Assembly: GCF_964355755.1 (NCBI RefSeq)
Contig: NC_092670.1
Coordinates: 6,597,001 to 6,661,000 of the forward strand
Length of the DNA: 64,000 bases
Direction of reading: 5' to 3'
From: Antedon mediterranea
Lineage: Eukaryota > Echinodermata > Crinoidea > Comatulida > Antedonidae
Shown here: piece after piece, positions 1 to 12,400 of the stretch
How the letters are laid out: every line of letters begins with the position of its first letter
Position numbering within the stretch: position 1 is the first letter of the stretch
Notes under the pieces: model-generated
Databases searched by the model: none
Seen by the model: the letters and a program-made list of their open reading frames with translations, nothing else
Told to the model about the DNA's origin: nothing
Translations under genes and position numbers: made by a program

Positions 1-24
1 TTAACCAATTTTGCAATTCTTATG
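1..24 (+). CDS. GPS exon end (upstream receptor)
   Basis: The last eight codons (LTNFAILM) of a GPS motif, followed by the donor gtaagt at 25. The matching exon of copy B shows that these residues follow C-H-C-D-H. The self-cleavage point of the family lies between L and T, codons 1 and 2 here. Confidence 0.85.
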
Positions 25-2911
25 GTAAGTTATGGGAGGATATAAATTCTTATAGCATAACACTCAATTTGTTTTACTTAGTACGTGACACATTTTTTAT
101 TAAATAAGTATGCACCAGCATGGCAAACATTTTAAAATAATAGCATATTGATTTGAGTTGACCTTTTATTCCACGCTCATTTATATAGCACACACTCTTT
201 GGGAAATATGAGTAAACCAACTACAAAAACGTATTAGGCCTACGTATTGAAAAAGAAGAGAATTGTAAACAAAAACACATTTTGTTTTCATTTAGAATTT
301 TTATGGAGATGATAAGGTTCCTTCACCGGAATTAGCAAAGTACATAACATACATTGGTCTTGGTGTTTCAATTGTTTGTTTAATTGCAACCATATTTACC
401 TTTACAACAAACAGGTAAGTTATTACTACAAGTTTGAGTTTGTATACAAATGTACTTTATTTCTAAAAATTCAAATTTGCTCAATTGAGCTCAGATCTTA
501 ACACTGGTCATCAGACACAATTTTGATTACCTATATGTATGATCCTAGTGATCATTGTATCACCAGGAGTATTCAGTAATGTAATGTAACTTTATTGCTG
601 CAATACAAATTTACTTATAACAATGCAGTATAAACAGTAAAGCATTTCTTTTATTAAGAATAAATTGTGTATTCCAAAAATCAGAATTTTGATGATTTGT
701 ATTATTAATTAATTATGAAAAAAATGATGCATTGTTTTGTTTCAAAACAACTGAAATTCCAAAGCTCTAATAATGAATTGACCGAGTTCTATCATCTACA
801 AAGTCTTGTAACAAGTATTTTGATTTTTTTTGTCACAAGGAAAATCCTGAAATCTCTTAAGCATCAACCTACAACTGTACTCTCCAAATGCTTAATTCAA
901 TTTTGTGATGTTCCTTTTAAATTTTCAGGAAGCTACGAAGGAGTAAACCACAGCAGATCTTATGCCACTTATGTGTATCATTACTCTTCTTGTATTTTAT
1001 CTTTCTTGTTGGAATTGACAAAACAAAAAAAGAGAGCACTTGTACGGCCATCGCTGGACTGATTCACTATTTTTTGCTCACATCTATCTTTTGGATGTCT
1101 GTGCAGGCTATTAATATGTATTATTCATTTGTTAAAGTTTATAACACACATGTTTCTAGATTTTTTGTGAAAGCCTGTCTTTTTGCTTGGGGTAAGTAGC
1201 TCATCACCCTTACTGTGTTATTAACTTACTAATGCCACATTTATTAATGTACACACACATTATAAGCATGCTTAAAGATCAATTACATACTTCTTATTTT
1301 CTTTCAGATATATTATAATACAGTGATTTAAAATTTACACGACAAAGAAACACACATGTTTTCTTAAAATGTTCAAACAAAATGCTATGAACAATATTAA
1401 AGTAGTTAGGTAGTTCAACCTTATGTTACCATATTTTGTGACTACTAAAACAATGAACATTAAACGTTCAATAAACGTTGGTGGATAATTTATGGTATAC
1501 TGTAGCATGAAATAAAATCTGGAAGTCAATGTATACACCAAAAACATACATAATGTTTAATGCCTAATACAAAGTTATGAAATTATTAGATCAATAATTA
1601 TTTTAACGTATAATGATATAGAAATGCTTTACTCTTGCACCTTTTATTTAAATTCTTGGGAAAATTAGTTTAGGCAATGCTTCATATGTTACATTTTGAA
1701 ACCATCATTATACCAATATTTAATCATTGGGCCGCATCTTTGTACGCAGTGGGAAATGATAAATATATGCTTTATTTATTACTACTTTAAACCACAGGAC
1801 ATATCAAACCATTAAAATTAATATTCAAAGAAGGGAAAAAGTGGTGAAAAAAAAAATTATGAACAAAATGATGCAAAATTCTCGTCGTAATACAGTTGGT
1901 TTTTAATATGTAATGATGACTGTTTGTTAATTATAGTTTATATAGCTTTTAAAATGTATTGATTACAGGTCTACCATCGGTGATTGTTGCGATAACTGTT
2001 GGTGTTGACGTCGACAATTATGCCAATACAAAGCATTAGTAAGTGACAAGACCATTTAAAAAAAGAATCCCTCTTTATTCTTCTTAATTCAAGCTTCTGA
2101 CTGTGCTTATTCATGCTTTGCATCTGTAGTATTTATTATGATCGAGGCTCATTTGACGGATTTCCTTTACGGTTTTATATTATATATGTTTTCATTGTCT
2201 TATATTGTAACTTTATAGTTGCCTCCAAATAAATATTGTTGTTTTTAGGCATATGCAGTACTATATTCTTTAATGTACTACAATACAGAATAAACCACTT
2301 TTATTTATATCCAACATTTTTTTTTCAGTTGCTTTCTTTTTGTAACCCGTATGTATTACAGCGTAGCATTACCTATTGCCATCTTGTTACTCTTCAACTT
2401 GGTTGTATTTACTATGGTAATGTACAGTCTAAGTAAACTTGGTAACGTTGCAAAACAAGCTCACCGAATTCGGAAAAAAAACAAAGGCATGCATTTACTA
2501 CAGAATGCTGTGTGTATATCGGTAGTGATGGGAATGACGTGGCTTATTGGATTCTTTGCAATTGGTAGTGCCTCCGGGATGATCCAGATACTCTTCTGTA
2601 TTTTGAATTCCTTTCAAGGATTTTTTATATTTCTGATGTATTGTTTAAGAAGTAAAGATATTCGTAAATTTTGGGTAGAAAAAACTCGTAATAGATTGAA
2701 ATCAATGTCGTCAACTTTTAAAGGAACCAAAAACAGCACTCTGTATTCCAGTGGACGTAAAAGTAATTCAACGGGTTTGAACACATCTAAAAAAGTTCCC
2801 GAGTTTTTATCGAACCAAAGAAGTTCAGATTTTAGAAACTATACAAATAGCAACCAGGTATCCTTTGCCAAATCTTCAAATGTTTCTAATGACTTAAGTT
2901 ATCGGAGATAG
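1..2911 (+). CDS. Adhesion GPCR, 3' part (GPS end, 7TM, cytoplasmic tail)
   Basis: Five exons, join(1..24,296..414,929..1191,1969..2038,2329..2911), total 1059 nt, 352 residues plus stop; all boundaries are GT-AG and the phases agree. The product is the C-terminal part of a family B2 receptor. It starts with LTNFAILM, the residues after the GPS histidine, and runs through TM1-TM7. Diagnostic motifs are FLLTSIFWMSVQA in TM3, YCFLF in the second extracellular loop, GMTWLIGFFA in TM6 and LNSFQGFFIFLMYC in TM7. The tail is rich in Ser, Thr and Asn and ends in SYRR. The ectodomain lies upstream of the window. The GPS codons and the start of the next intron closely match those at 63257-63305, so this is a close paralogue of copy B. 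The ligand is unknown. Confident of the family, not of the subfamily. Confidence 0.9.
296..414 (+). CDS. TM1 exon
   Basis: Phase 0 in, phase 2 out. It encodes a short juxtamembrane stretch (NFYGDDKVPSPELAKY) and a first membrane segment containing ITYIGLGVSIVCLIAT. The acceptor is tttag and the donor gtaagt. Confidence 0.85.
929..1191 (+). CDS. TM2-TM3 exon
   Basis: Phase 2 in, phase 1 out. It starts KLRRSKPQQILCHLCVS (TM2), then has the extracellular Cys in ESTCTAIAG and TM3 with FLLTSIFWMSVQAINMYY, the usual adhesion-GPCR pattern. The donor is gtaagt at 1192. Confidence 0.88.
1969..2038 (+). CDS. TM4 exon
   Basis: 70 nt, phase 1 in and phase 2 out. It encodes GLPSVIVAITVGVDVDNY and leads into the second extracellular loop. 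The loop Cys is completed in the next exon (YCFLF). Confidence 0.82.
2329..2911 (+). CDS. TM5-TM7 and C-terminal tail, last exon
   Basis: Starts with the loop motif YCFLF after a pyrimidine-rich acceptor. TM5 contains VALPIAILLLFNLVVF. A basic intracellular loop (HRIRKKNKG) follows, then TM6 (MGMTWLIGFFAIG), TM7 (ILNSFQGFFIFLMYC) and a roughly 70-residue polar tail. Stop is TAG at 2909-2911. The best nearby poly(A) signal is a weak ATTAAA near 3231. Confidence 0.9.
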
Positions 2912-4576
2912 CAATTCATTTTGAATTATATTTTATAAAGCCGATTTTTGTTTTTGTCCTTTTCAAAGTATATTGAATAATGCACAAAAGTCTCCATTCC
3001 CTTCTCCATAATTTGTATTTATAATTGACAATTCCTCCTTTTCTCCTTAAAGTATCCCTCATTAAGTGTTTTTTGTTGTTGTGGTTAATATATAATAATC
3101 AATATTTTTTGCTTTTAAAAAATATTATAATGAACATTTGTATATGCACTTATTACGTTATTATTACTATTGTAATAGATTATGATATGAATATATAAAC
3201 ATTATTTTACAATTATGTTCGGTATATCTTTATTAAAAAAAAGTCAAATGACACAAACAGCCGATGGCTGAAACTGTAGTCGTACATTATAAATATAAAT
3301 ATACAATCATGATAAAAACAGGTAAAATATAACATATTTTAAAAAGTAGATCATCAAAATAACATTACAAAACATTAACTTCATTTAACAGTCTAACCAT
3401 AGTAGGAACAGGTGATTTCTTAAATCGCTCAGTTCGCTTTTCTAATATTTTAGTTAAATTAAATATTAGTATCATTAATACGTCTCAGTATAATAGCGTA
3501 ATGTCTATGTACATGCTCCTATAATTATATATCTGTATATACAATTACTATAAAATAATATTTTACCAAAAAATGTTTAAACTATATATTCAGATTAGCC
3601 CAATATTAGCCAATATTGTACAAAAATTGTATTAATAATGTATTATTCTGTATTACAGATACATTGTTTTGATAATCAATTTTAATTAGAATTATAGAAT
3701 ATAATGCTGTTTTGATGACCTCCTGATAATGTGTTTGTTGTTTTTGCTTTTTTAAATATGGATTATAAGATATATAAGATATTAAGACATGGATTAGACA
3801 GACATGCAGAGGTAATACTGTATAGCCTAACAATGTACTATATGGCAATATAATAATCTATTTTTTCATTTATGTTCGACACAAAAGGTATGCAATGGAT
3901 GATCTAGTTTTAAACATTCTAAAATACACCATACACCATCTTATCTTATCTTATTTGAAATCAGCTTCCCCTTTCTTATACGTCATTAAATATATCAAGC
4001 AATTTATTTCCAATTTCAATGTACTGTATTTCTTTAAAAAAAAATTGCATTTTGTAGTACTCGCGAACGTTGTTTTTCTGTCGTTTTTGTAAATAATTAT
4101 TCGATTTATGCTGGTACCGTTTCGTACTTTTGTTTTGTAACCGGTTACGTCACTGTTTTTATGGTTTGATGTGGGGCTCAGCCTTAAAGTTCATTAACGC
4201 GTTTGACCTCCATCTACACACATGTATCTTTTAATTTAATTTATCTATGATTTATTAGAATGAACAACTGTATTATTTGATGTGTGTGTGTGGAAAATTT
4301 AATAAACGAACAAACAAACAATGTGCTGTTTGGTGATATGTTTGATTTTGTTTTGTAGTCTTTGTACTTGTCTCGTTCGTTACACCTGAAATAAAATTAG
4401 CGCCGCGGGTAACTAGCCAATTGTGGCATTGTAAATAAATTATCACGTATTAAGGCAGCTACACTGAAAGTGAAACATGTCGCCGTACATGTACAAAAAC
4501 TACAGATACGAATTACATCTTCTTTATTCGTATTGGAAACAAAACCTTATAAGAATTTTACATCTACTGAAGATGA
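2912..4576. other. 3' flank and intergenic DNA, no gene seen
   Basis: AT-rich DNA after the receptor stop, with only short unconvincing ORFs. A possible ATTAAA poly(A) signal near 3231 precedes an A run. Around 4299-4320 there is an AATAAA followed by a caaa-rich tail that could be the 3' end of an old retroelement. Confidence 0.5.
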
Positions 4577-5113
4577 GTGTTCATGATTTGTTTGTGCAAT
4601 GATGTGGTGTTTCAATAAATCGTTGGGTGACGATTTGGAAGACACTACCAGTGTTCAAATCGTACTCGACTTGCATGTCATGTTTACCTTTATATTTCAT
4701 AAGTCGCCTACAACTAACAAACCAGTTCAGCTGTGAGCGAATTAAGACAGTGAACTTCATCGTCATCAAACTCGTTTTCTTGGATTAAAGGACTAAACCA
4801 GTCTATTTGCATGAACAATGTTCGCTGCACAAAAAACATGGTACATTAAAAAAAAAAGGTAACTACCTACTGTAGTAATGGTGCACATGCAGCCACTGTC
4901 TTGGGCAGAGGCGAGGACGTCATAAGAGCAGAATAAATAAAGAAGAATAAACCCAACGGCTATATGTAGTTTGCTTTGGTGGAGTAAAAGAAAAGCTTTA
5001 AATTGGAATAAAATTGATAATTTAAATTGATAGTAATAAATAAGAAAGCTCTTCCTTGGCTCTTCCTGGTCTTCATTACATAAAGAATAAATTGTACCAT
5101 TATCCAAATGCAT
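4577..5113 (-). other. Candidate secreted-protein remnant, olfactomedin-like N-terminus
   Basis: A minus-strand ORF (5113 to 4793) holds a hydrophobic stretch AVGFILLYLFCSYDVL followed by SAQDSGCMCTITT. This resembles the noelin N-terminal pattern AQDS..C.CTV. The frame then meets a gtaggt sequence near 4873. Short ORFs continue to 4577, but I cannot build a convincing multi-exon gene: the only nearby acceptor would make an intron of about 45 nt. Treat it as a remnant or chance match. Confidence 0.2.
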
Positions 5114-5487
5114 ACAATCAGTGATATGTATAAATACAAAATTGCTCCCCTTTGATTATTGTAATGTTTTATTGTAATAACCAAACACTTAAAAAAAAGG
5201 GCTTTGTTAAAATCACAGCAATTAATTACAAGATATGATTCAAGTTATAGCAATGTGGTAAAACGAGTATTAAAAAAAACATTTTATAAAATGTGTAACT
5301 CCGAGTAACCCTTTGATGTTGCATGACTTCCTTGTACATATCGACTTTCTATTTTCTATTTTATGATGTTTTCTACAGAATATTCAAAAGAATAAAAAGG
5401 AAGCTACAGGAAGTTCATAAGGAAGTAATAGGTTTATATTATCTATTTAGTATTTCTAGGTTCAAATTGAATCCTACATATCCAATA

Positions 5488-5766
5488 AGTATTATACACT
5501 ATTCCTTTGTACTTTCAAAGAAGAAATGTAAGATACACAATGTGACCCCTTGAGCATATTAATCCTTTCAACCCCCTGGTACTGGCTAAACAAATCAAAT
5601 CAAGGTAAGGATTTATAAAAGAGTATACATTACTTTATTATTTCCTGGTTCAAACAACGTTCTGTTCATCTCAAAAGTGTCAAACTATGTTGAAGATATT
5701 ATCTTCTTTGCATTTATATGAAATTTTACTAACCTTTCTGAATTTTTAATTCTGTCAATTCCCAAA
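5488..5766 (+). pseudogene. Decayed copy of promoter plus signal-peptide exon
   Basis: Aligns by eye with 6140-6493, the start of copy A. Shared pieces are gagcatattaatcctttc, a TATA-like atttataaaa (5611-5620), tatgttgaagatatt, and the exon end before gtgagt at 5767. The position of the start codon is ATT (5723-5725) instead of ATG. The reading frame meets TAA and is shorter than the functional exon. It is probably an older duplicate of the gene start. Confidence 0.6.
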
Positions 5767-6257
5767 GTGAGTATTTTTCTTTTTTAAAGCTTTTATTTCG
5801 GAATGTCTGGTTCATAGAAAATAATTATAATACGCTCGCCTACCATCTAGGTCGTGTCCACAGCTGACGGTGCTCACCTATTAAGTGGATACATTTTGGG
5901 ACCCAACAAATTGCCACTGGATAGAGATTTTAGCAGAAAAAATAATATAACAAAATGATAAATAATCGATCCGGACTCAAGAAATTGAGAACAATTAAAC
6001 ATTTAGCAATCAACGCGGTATCACTCACAGTTTATATATATTTAGTATTTCTTGGTGGTTCAAATTGAATCCTACATTATTCAAAGGTGTTTTGAAAGGC
6101 TACGATTCAAAATAAACACGTCACAATGCAAACTATAATGCATTATTCTTTGTAACTGTCTACGTTCGTCTACAAAACAGCAACATAAAACCATTTGAGC
6201 ATATTAATCCTTTGAACCTCCTGGTACCTATTTAAACATTTCAGATCAAGATAAACG

Positions 6258-6266
6258 TATATAAAG
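6258..6266 (+). promoter_or_regulatory. TATA-like box, copy A
   Basis: tatataaag about 170 bases before the signal-peptide ATG, kept in copy B at 33339-33347 and in weaker form at 5611-5620. A short CA run follows. An acceptor-like tttacag just before gaaaATG suggests a possible 5'-UTR intron. Confidence 0.4.
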
Positions 6267-6435
6267 CACTATTTCTACATTTTATTTATTAGTTCCTCGT
6301 ACATACAACTTTGTATACATTCAACATACACACACACACACATCAAAACTATGTTGAAGATATTGTTTTGAGTAAAACAATTTTAGTTTTATTGTATCAG
6401 ACGATTAGTTTACCTACATCTATATTTACAGGAAA

Positions 6436-6493
6436 ATGTTACTAACATTTCTGATTTTGATACTTGGAATTTCTAATCTTGTTCATTCACAAA
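6436..6493 (+). CDS. A exon 1: signal peptide
   Basis: ATG at 6436 gives [19 protein letters not shown], a typical short signal peptide. It ends at phase 1 before gtgagt. Copy B has the same exon at 33518 with two residue changes near the cleavage region and one in the core. Confidence 0.85.
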
Positions 6494-9400
6494 GTGAGTA
6501 TTTTCTTTCTAGTTAGACTTTAATCAATATCTTGATCTGGTCGTGAGCATTTTAATGTTTGTAGTCATGTTCCAGAACACTTTATAATGTTTGTAAACAA
6601 ACATTTGTAATGCAAGCCAATGAACAAAAGTAGTTAGTTTTCATGGCGGTCACCTATGTTAAGTCAAACAAACCTTTATTTTTAGTGAGTCAAAATGTCA
6701 AAATTCAATAACATGTAACCGTTCTACACGTAAAACGAAAGAAATACAGCATCGACTTAGTGTTTGGAGTAGATGGCTGCAGACAGATAATATAGAGAGT
6801 TCAAATGAAATAGTTGGCTTATATAGATATGTTACTATCATTCCTATTAACGTTGGAATAAAAATAAAATAATAAACTTAGTTTTTTAAAAACTGGCAGT
6901 GGTCGAGCCTGATCTTCCCTTTTTGGTATAGTAACTCAGTTTGAAGTTAGGCACTTTATTGATTCCCTCGACTGGCTGTGGATAATAACACACAGATTAA
7001 AAAACTTGGGGAATCTTCAACCTGAATTGAATAGATTTGAAGTTAAGTTGTATCTAAATCTGAAATATCTGAATTTGCAAGGAATAAGTTTAAATACAAT
7101 TTATTTCGGAACGTACAAGGAGGACCTGCCTGCACTTAATAGGTTGAGAGTTAAGTCAAGTCAAGTCAAATAAATTTATTGTCATATAAAAACATTTACA
7201 TTGAAATGAATTGAATGGTTTCGGCTAACAACAAATAAATATTACTTAAACTACATTATTTATAGAAATTCTTGATTTTCGTAAAAACTAAACCTACTCT
7301 GTTTCACACTGTCTCAGATGATTAATACAATTTTAAAGTATACTATGTATTGTTTGTCAGGGCCCGTATAGGAGGAGGTGAGGAGGCGGAGTTCATTTAA
7401 GGGAGGTGCTTATTCGAGGATACGTTTAATTTTTTAGTTGTAATAATAGGGTAACATTTATAATCAAATAGAATCCTCTAATAGATATGAAATTGGTAAA
7501 AAGAATAACAAATGCTTGGTAAATTGTAAATAACAGTCCGATGAATTCTATAGTATAATTGTGTTATAAATATAATACAATATTGTGTTTTTGTTGTGTG
7601 TATAAATGTGGATGGGCGGTTCTAAGTGATATTTTATTGGAGAGGTGTTGGCTGCTTATTCAAATAAATACCATCCTAATTGGTATAATTAAAACATTAT
7701 TTAGTTAGTTAGAAACTAACTTCCGCGGCACAGTGAGCCGTTTCGTTTCGGCCTAAGAAAGAAGACGTTAAACGGCTTGTAATGGGGGAGGGCCGTACGC
7801 GTGAAAGAGGGGTGGGTTTGGGAGGGGGTGGGTTTGGGAGTGGGTGTCCCCCCCCCCATCGTGTCCCCCTCCCGAGCCTCAGAAAATTTTGAAAAAAATA
7901 GATGCTTACACACTGTTTAATAGGCTAGAGCAACTGTTTCCATTACATTTAATAACAATGTCACATAATGTAAATTTAAATAAATCCTTCCTAAATACTC
8001 TAATACGGATCTTTTTCGACGAACTAATAATAAACTTTGATCGAAAAACACTTCATTTGGTAATGCGGCACTCCGAAAATGCCTCGATAGTGCATGTGTT
8101 TAGTGTACGACTGTGCTTTGGTGGTCTGTTTAACCTCAGATATATACCCTATAGCCGGGTGAATAACTCAATGTAATTTAGTATACAATGATTGCCGTAA
8201 TCGCCGTGTCTATAACACAAATCAATAAAATGCCAAATACGCCACACACGTTTTTTCGGCCGTGTACATAGAACAAGACATTTCATGTTTATGTCATGCC
8301 TATGAAATAATAATAAAAAAAGAACATCATGTTTCTCATATTTGTTATCGTTTATACTGCATACCATTATATAAAAAACCTTCATACCCGAGAAAAAAGT
8401 TCACGATATTACACTCTACTCTGTACAGGGGTGTAAATATACAGGTCCACGCTAACGCTTGCACACGGACCAGGGCGGAAAATGGTGTATATTTGGAGAG
8501 TGATGACGTCAGAATTCACACGAGGAGCGCGCTAAGACAACGTGATGCTGGTAGTGGGAGCATGCATGTGTTTTGAAAATAACTCAGTTGTGTGTATTTT
8601 CCAAAGATTTTAAATCGCGTTTTCTTTTTAAACTCTTGAATTCATAAATAGTAATTAAACTCTTACCTCTTTCACTATGTAGGCCTATTTACAGAACTAT
8701 AGCTCTAGCCTAGTCTTCTTAATTAAAATAGTCAAGTGCGTCGAATCCGCGTCTAGCGACGGTCGCGGGTTTGGTGCATCTTTTTTTCCCTTTAGAATTA
8801 AAGTGGGTGGCTAGCCACCATATTCACCCCCTAGATCGAGATTTATGCGCGAAAAGAAACGTGACCATACCCTGTTTTATGGTTAGGGCCAACCGCTTCC
8901 TTTTTCCCAATCGAACCCCCACCCAAACCCCTTTAATCGACAGCGAACATATACGCGGTACACCAACCGTGAGAACCTAACTCGTACCTTTATCCCTGTA
9001 TGAATGTACGTCGATGCGTAGTTGCAAATGAATTTCCGATTTTCGCCTGGAATCTGAAAAATACACATTTTGGTTTCATTTTGTTTAGCCCTTCTACTGT
9101 ACCTTCACATGCGCGGTCCGAAAATAAAAAAAAAACTTAAATGGCTATCGCCATCAACGGCAAACTTAAAACCTGGAAATTGCAAGGTGATGACTCAACG
9201 TGAACCCGGAAATGACTTCTACCACGTACGATTGAAAATTTACCGATGAAATCAGAAATGTTGTTTTAAAACATTTTATAATATCTTCCTAAGATAGAAA
9301 TATGCAACAATATCGTAATAGTGAGAACTAATGTTATCAAATCTACGTTTCGCAGTACATCTGAGATAGATGAGGTAGGTAACCTAGACGGACATTTGTC

Positions 9401-12400
9401 CCGAAGTTTTTCCATTACAGTAGTGGTCTGGTACCAAAAAGCAGATTGTTCTTCATTTTCTCTTACTTTCTTTGTGTTAATTTTGTTTTTCCTTTTTTTG
9501 TTATTAGATAATGAACGTTCAATTATTGACTGCCCCACAAATGTCACTTCAAATAATTACATCGGAGGAGTATCTGGACTAATAAATATCCAAACAGACC
9601 AAAAAAGTCCAAATGCAACAGTTACGTGGGATCCTCCTGTGACAAGTGGCAATGGAACAGTGACTGTGGTGTCATCACCATATGAGTCTGGTGACATGAT
9701 TCCAATTGGAACTCACACAATCACCTTTACAGCAACTGATCTCTTTGGCAATAATGGAACATGTGACTTTGTTATCAAGGTAGAAGGTAAATTATTAAAA
9801 ACCTATAAAAGTATTTATCGTAATATAGAACAAAAATAGTAATACAAGATAAACTAAACATCAATTATAAATGTGATTAAACCACGATAATACAGTTTTT
9901 TTTATAACCTAATAACAATGTTACTATGTAAAAATTAAATGGAAAAATAACATATAACATTAATCTACAGACAGAAAGTTGTAAAATTATGTCATTAAAC
10001 GCTTCTGTTTTCCATACTTCAGGAAGTATTGGCCGGCCGGCAGTCTTGTTCGTTTTAAGGCCTTTAATTAAGAACTATTTTGAGTTCAGCTTCTGTGAAG
10101 TTTCCTAGTTTTATTTGGAGGTTTTCTTCTATTATCGTTTTTATTGGTTCGTCTGACACTGTAGGAGTTTTGCCAAGGAGATTAGAGAAATATGTCTTCT
10201 ATTTATCAAGGCGTTCCTGTTGACTATCTGCTTTGAGTTTTGCTTTATTTGATTTCTTTCTTCCACTAATGTCGTTTATTATTTTCCAAACCAGGGAGGA
10301 TTGTCTATTTGCATGGGCATTGTTTATATCGTCGATTCTATCTTGGACATATTTAGATTGTTCAGATTCGTAAGTGTCAACAAGGTCTTTTTGAGCATCA
10401 GCAAAAGACTTTTCGCTATCCCTCGTCGGGAAGGCGTTTTTTCTGATAGTGGCAGATAGTGTCTCGAGTATTTTGGTTGGATAGAGCTGACCAGTCGTAA
10501 GATAGTGATGTTGATTTTGTTGCTTTGTTAGCTAAGACTAAGGCGTATTTTTGTTGAAACAATCCTGTGATCTGAGCTCACTCCTTCAAACGTATTATAT
10601 GCCTCACTATTGACGATGCTGTTAATCCATTTCTTATTTACAAGCATATAATCGAGTTGGGCTTTCATTCCGTGAGGGTATGTATGTGTCCACAGCTTTG
10701 ATGGTTTCTTTTGGAAATTGGTGTTTAGACTGATGAGATCATTTTCATCGGCGAAGTCTTGTAGATATTGACCGTTTCGATTTGTTTCATAGTGGTAAGT
10801 AAACAGATGATTTTCTTTTCCAAGTTGTACATTCATAACACCTCCCATTACCAAAACATTATGTTTAGGGATATTTCGAACAAGTGAAGAGAGGGCTTTG
10901 TAAAAGTCCTCAACATCATCCTCAAGGCTAGTGTTGGTTGGACTGTAGCACGAAATAACGGTTGTTGCAGGATTTCCGTTAAAAGAAGCAATGATTATTC
11001 GAGGGAGGATCATTTCGATATTACTCAAAGATCTCTGGGCGTTGGGACTTAGAAGGATTCCAACACCACCGATGGAAGCAGTCATATTGTTCTTCCAAGC
11101 AGAAGCTGAGATAAATGTCCAGCCTTTGCCAACATCGTGGTTTTTAAGTGTCAAGTCATCGTGAAAGAAGCGGTGTTCCTGTATGCAGAAAATTTCGATG
11201 TGAAAAGAATTGCAGAGGCAACGAGTTCATGAAGTTGATTTATGGTGTTCAGAGTTCGAACGTTGAACTTTGAGAAGGTTGTCGTCCTCTTACATTTTAT
11301 AAAGTGTTATTGTGACTTTGTAGTTGATTTTTCGAGCACTGAGTCAAAGTCGTACCATCAGTAGAACGCGCCCCCTGGTAACCCGCGCGACTGGGGATGC
11401 GGTATGTTGTGGGGTTTCGAGTACAAGTCATCATATTACTTTCGGTGGCTATGTACTACTAGGATACGCCAGGTCTCTAGCAGTGCAGTACTTCCTTTAC
11501 AAAGTTGTTTTGCCTTTGCCGTTGTGCATGAAGCATCCGCCGCCAACGCAAAATGGAAACTTGGCCAGAATAACTATTTGTTGTTATCTGCCAAAAGAAT
11601 CCAACCATCATCCTGCGGCCAATGACTTCACCTTAACCCTGACAGGGCAGCTGCCGGGTGCTACGCCTTGCTGAAGGGCAACCCGTGATTTTCTCCGGGA
11701 CTGCTTATCTTATATTCGCAGCTAACCTCCATATCTGAAGTCCGTAATCCCCAATCGGCAACATGGGGACCCGGTGGATGGGAGTCTTTTCCGCACCACA
11801 AATAATAATATGTTAATATGTCTATTTTGTGCCTTATAGTATATCCATATAATACTGTATATATCTACAGTGTAGCATAGTTGAAATTACTGGACCCACC
11901 TTTTATTCAAATTGTTTAAAGAACAGTTTCGGAAGATAATTGTTTAGCAACAACACATTAAAATGTTTAAGGAATGATGATACATAGTATCTAGATGCGC
12001 GCTCTTTTAAATGTGATGAACTATGACGTAAAAGATGAAAATCCGACTTTTTTTTTATTAAACTGGCCATATGATGACGTCACAACATCCGATTGGTAAA
12101 ATGTTTACATGAATTCTACAATTCAACAGCTTCCAGAAGACTATCACTTTTTATTCTGACAAGTTAAAACATGTTGAAATTTACTGTAAAGATGAAAATA
12201 AGTGATCCACGTTATTCAATGCTAGTATTTAAGCATATATCCACAAACTTTATTAAGATTAGGCCTATATGTTTAAGAATATTTGCTACATTTTGTATTC
12301 TCTCTTATAAGATTGATATGATTTATGCTACGGTAGACCTAAGGTAAAATAAGCTTTCGTCACTGACATGAACATCCTAAATTTAATTGTAGATGCAACA

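Noticed and set aside
715-1062. ORF of 115 codons over the TM2-TM3 exon
   Set aside because: It reads the wrong frame; the spliced TM2-TM3 exon at 929-1191 explains the sequence and keeps family motifs.
7716-8176. Proteins from the Pro-rich and following frames in the 2-kb block
   Set aside because: Frames differ between block copies, depend on a C homopolymer and carry no recognisable domain.
11324-11674. Plus-strand ORF over the LINE 5' region
   Set aside because: It is antisense to the LINE 5' region and lacks any known motif.
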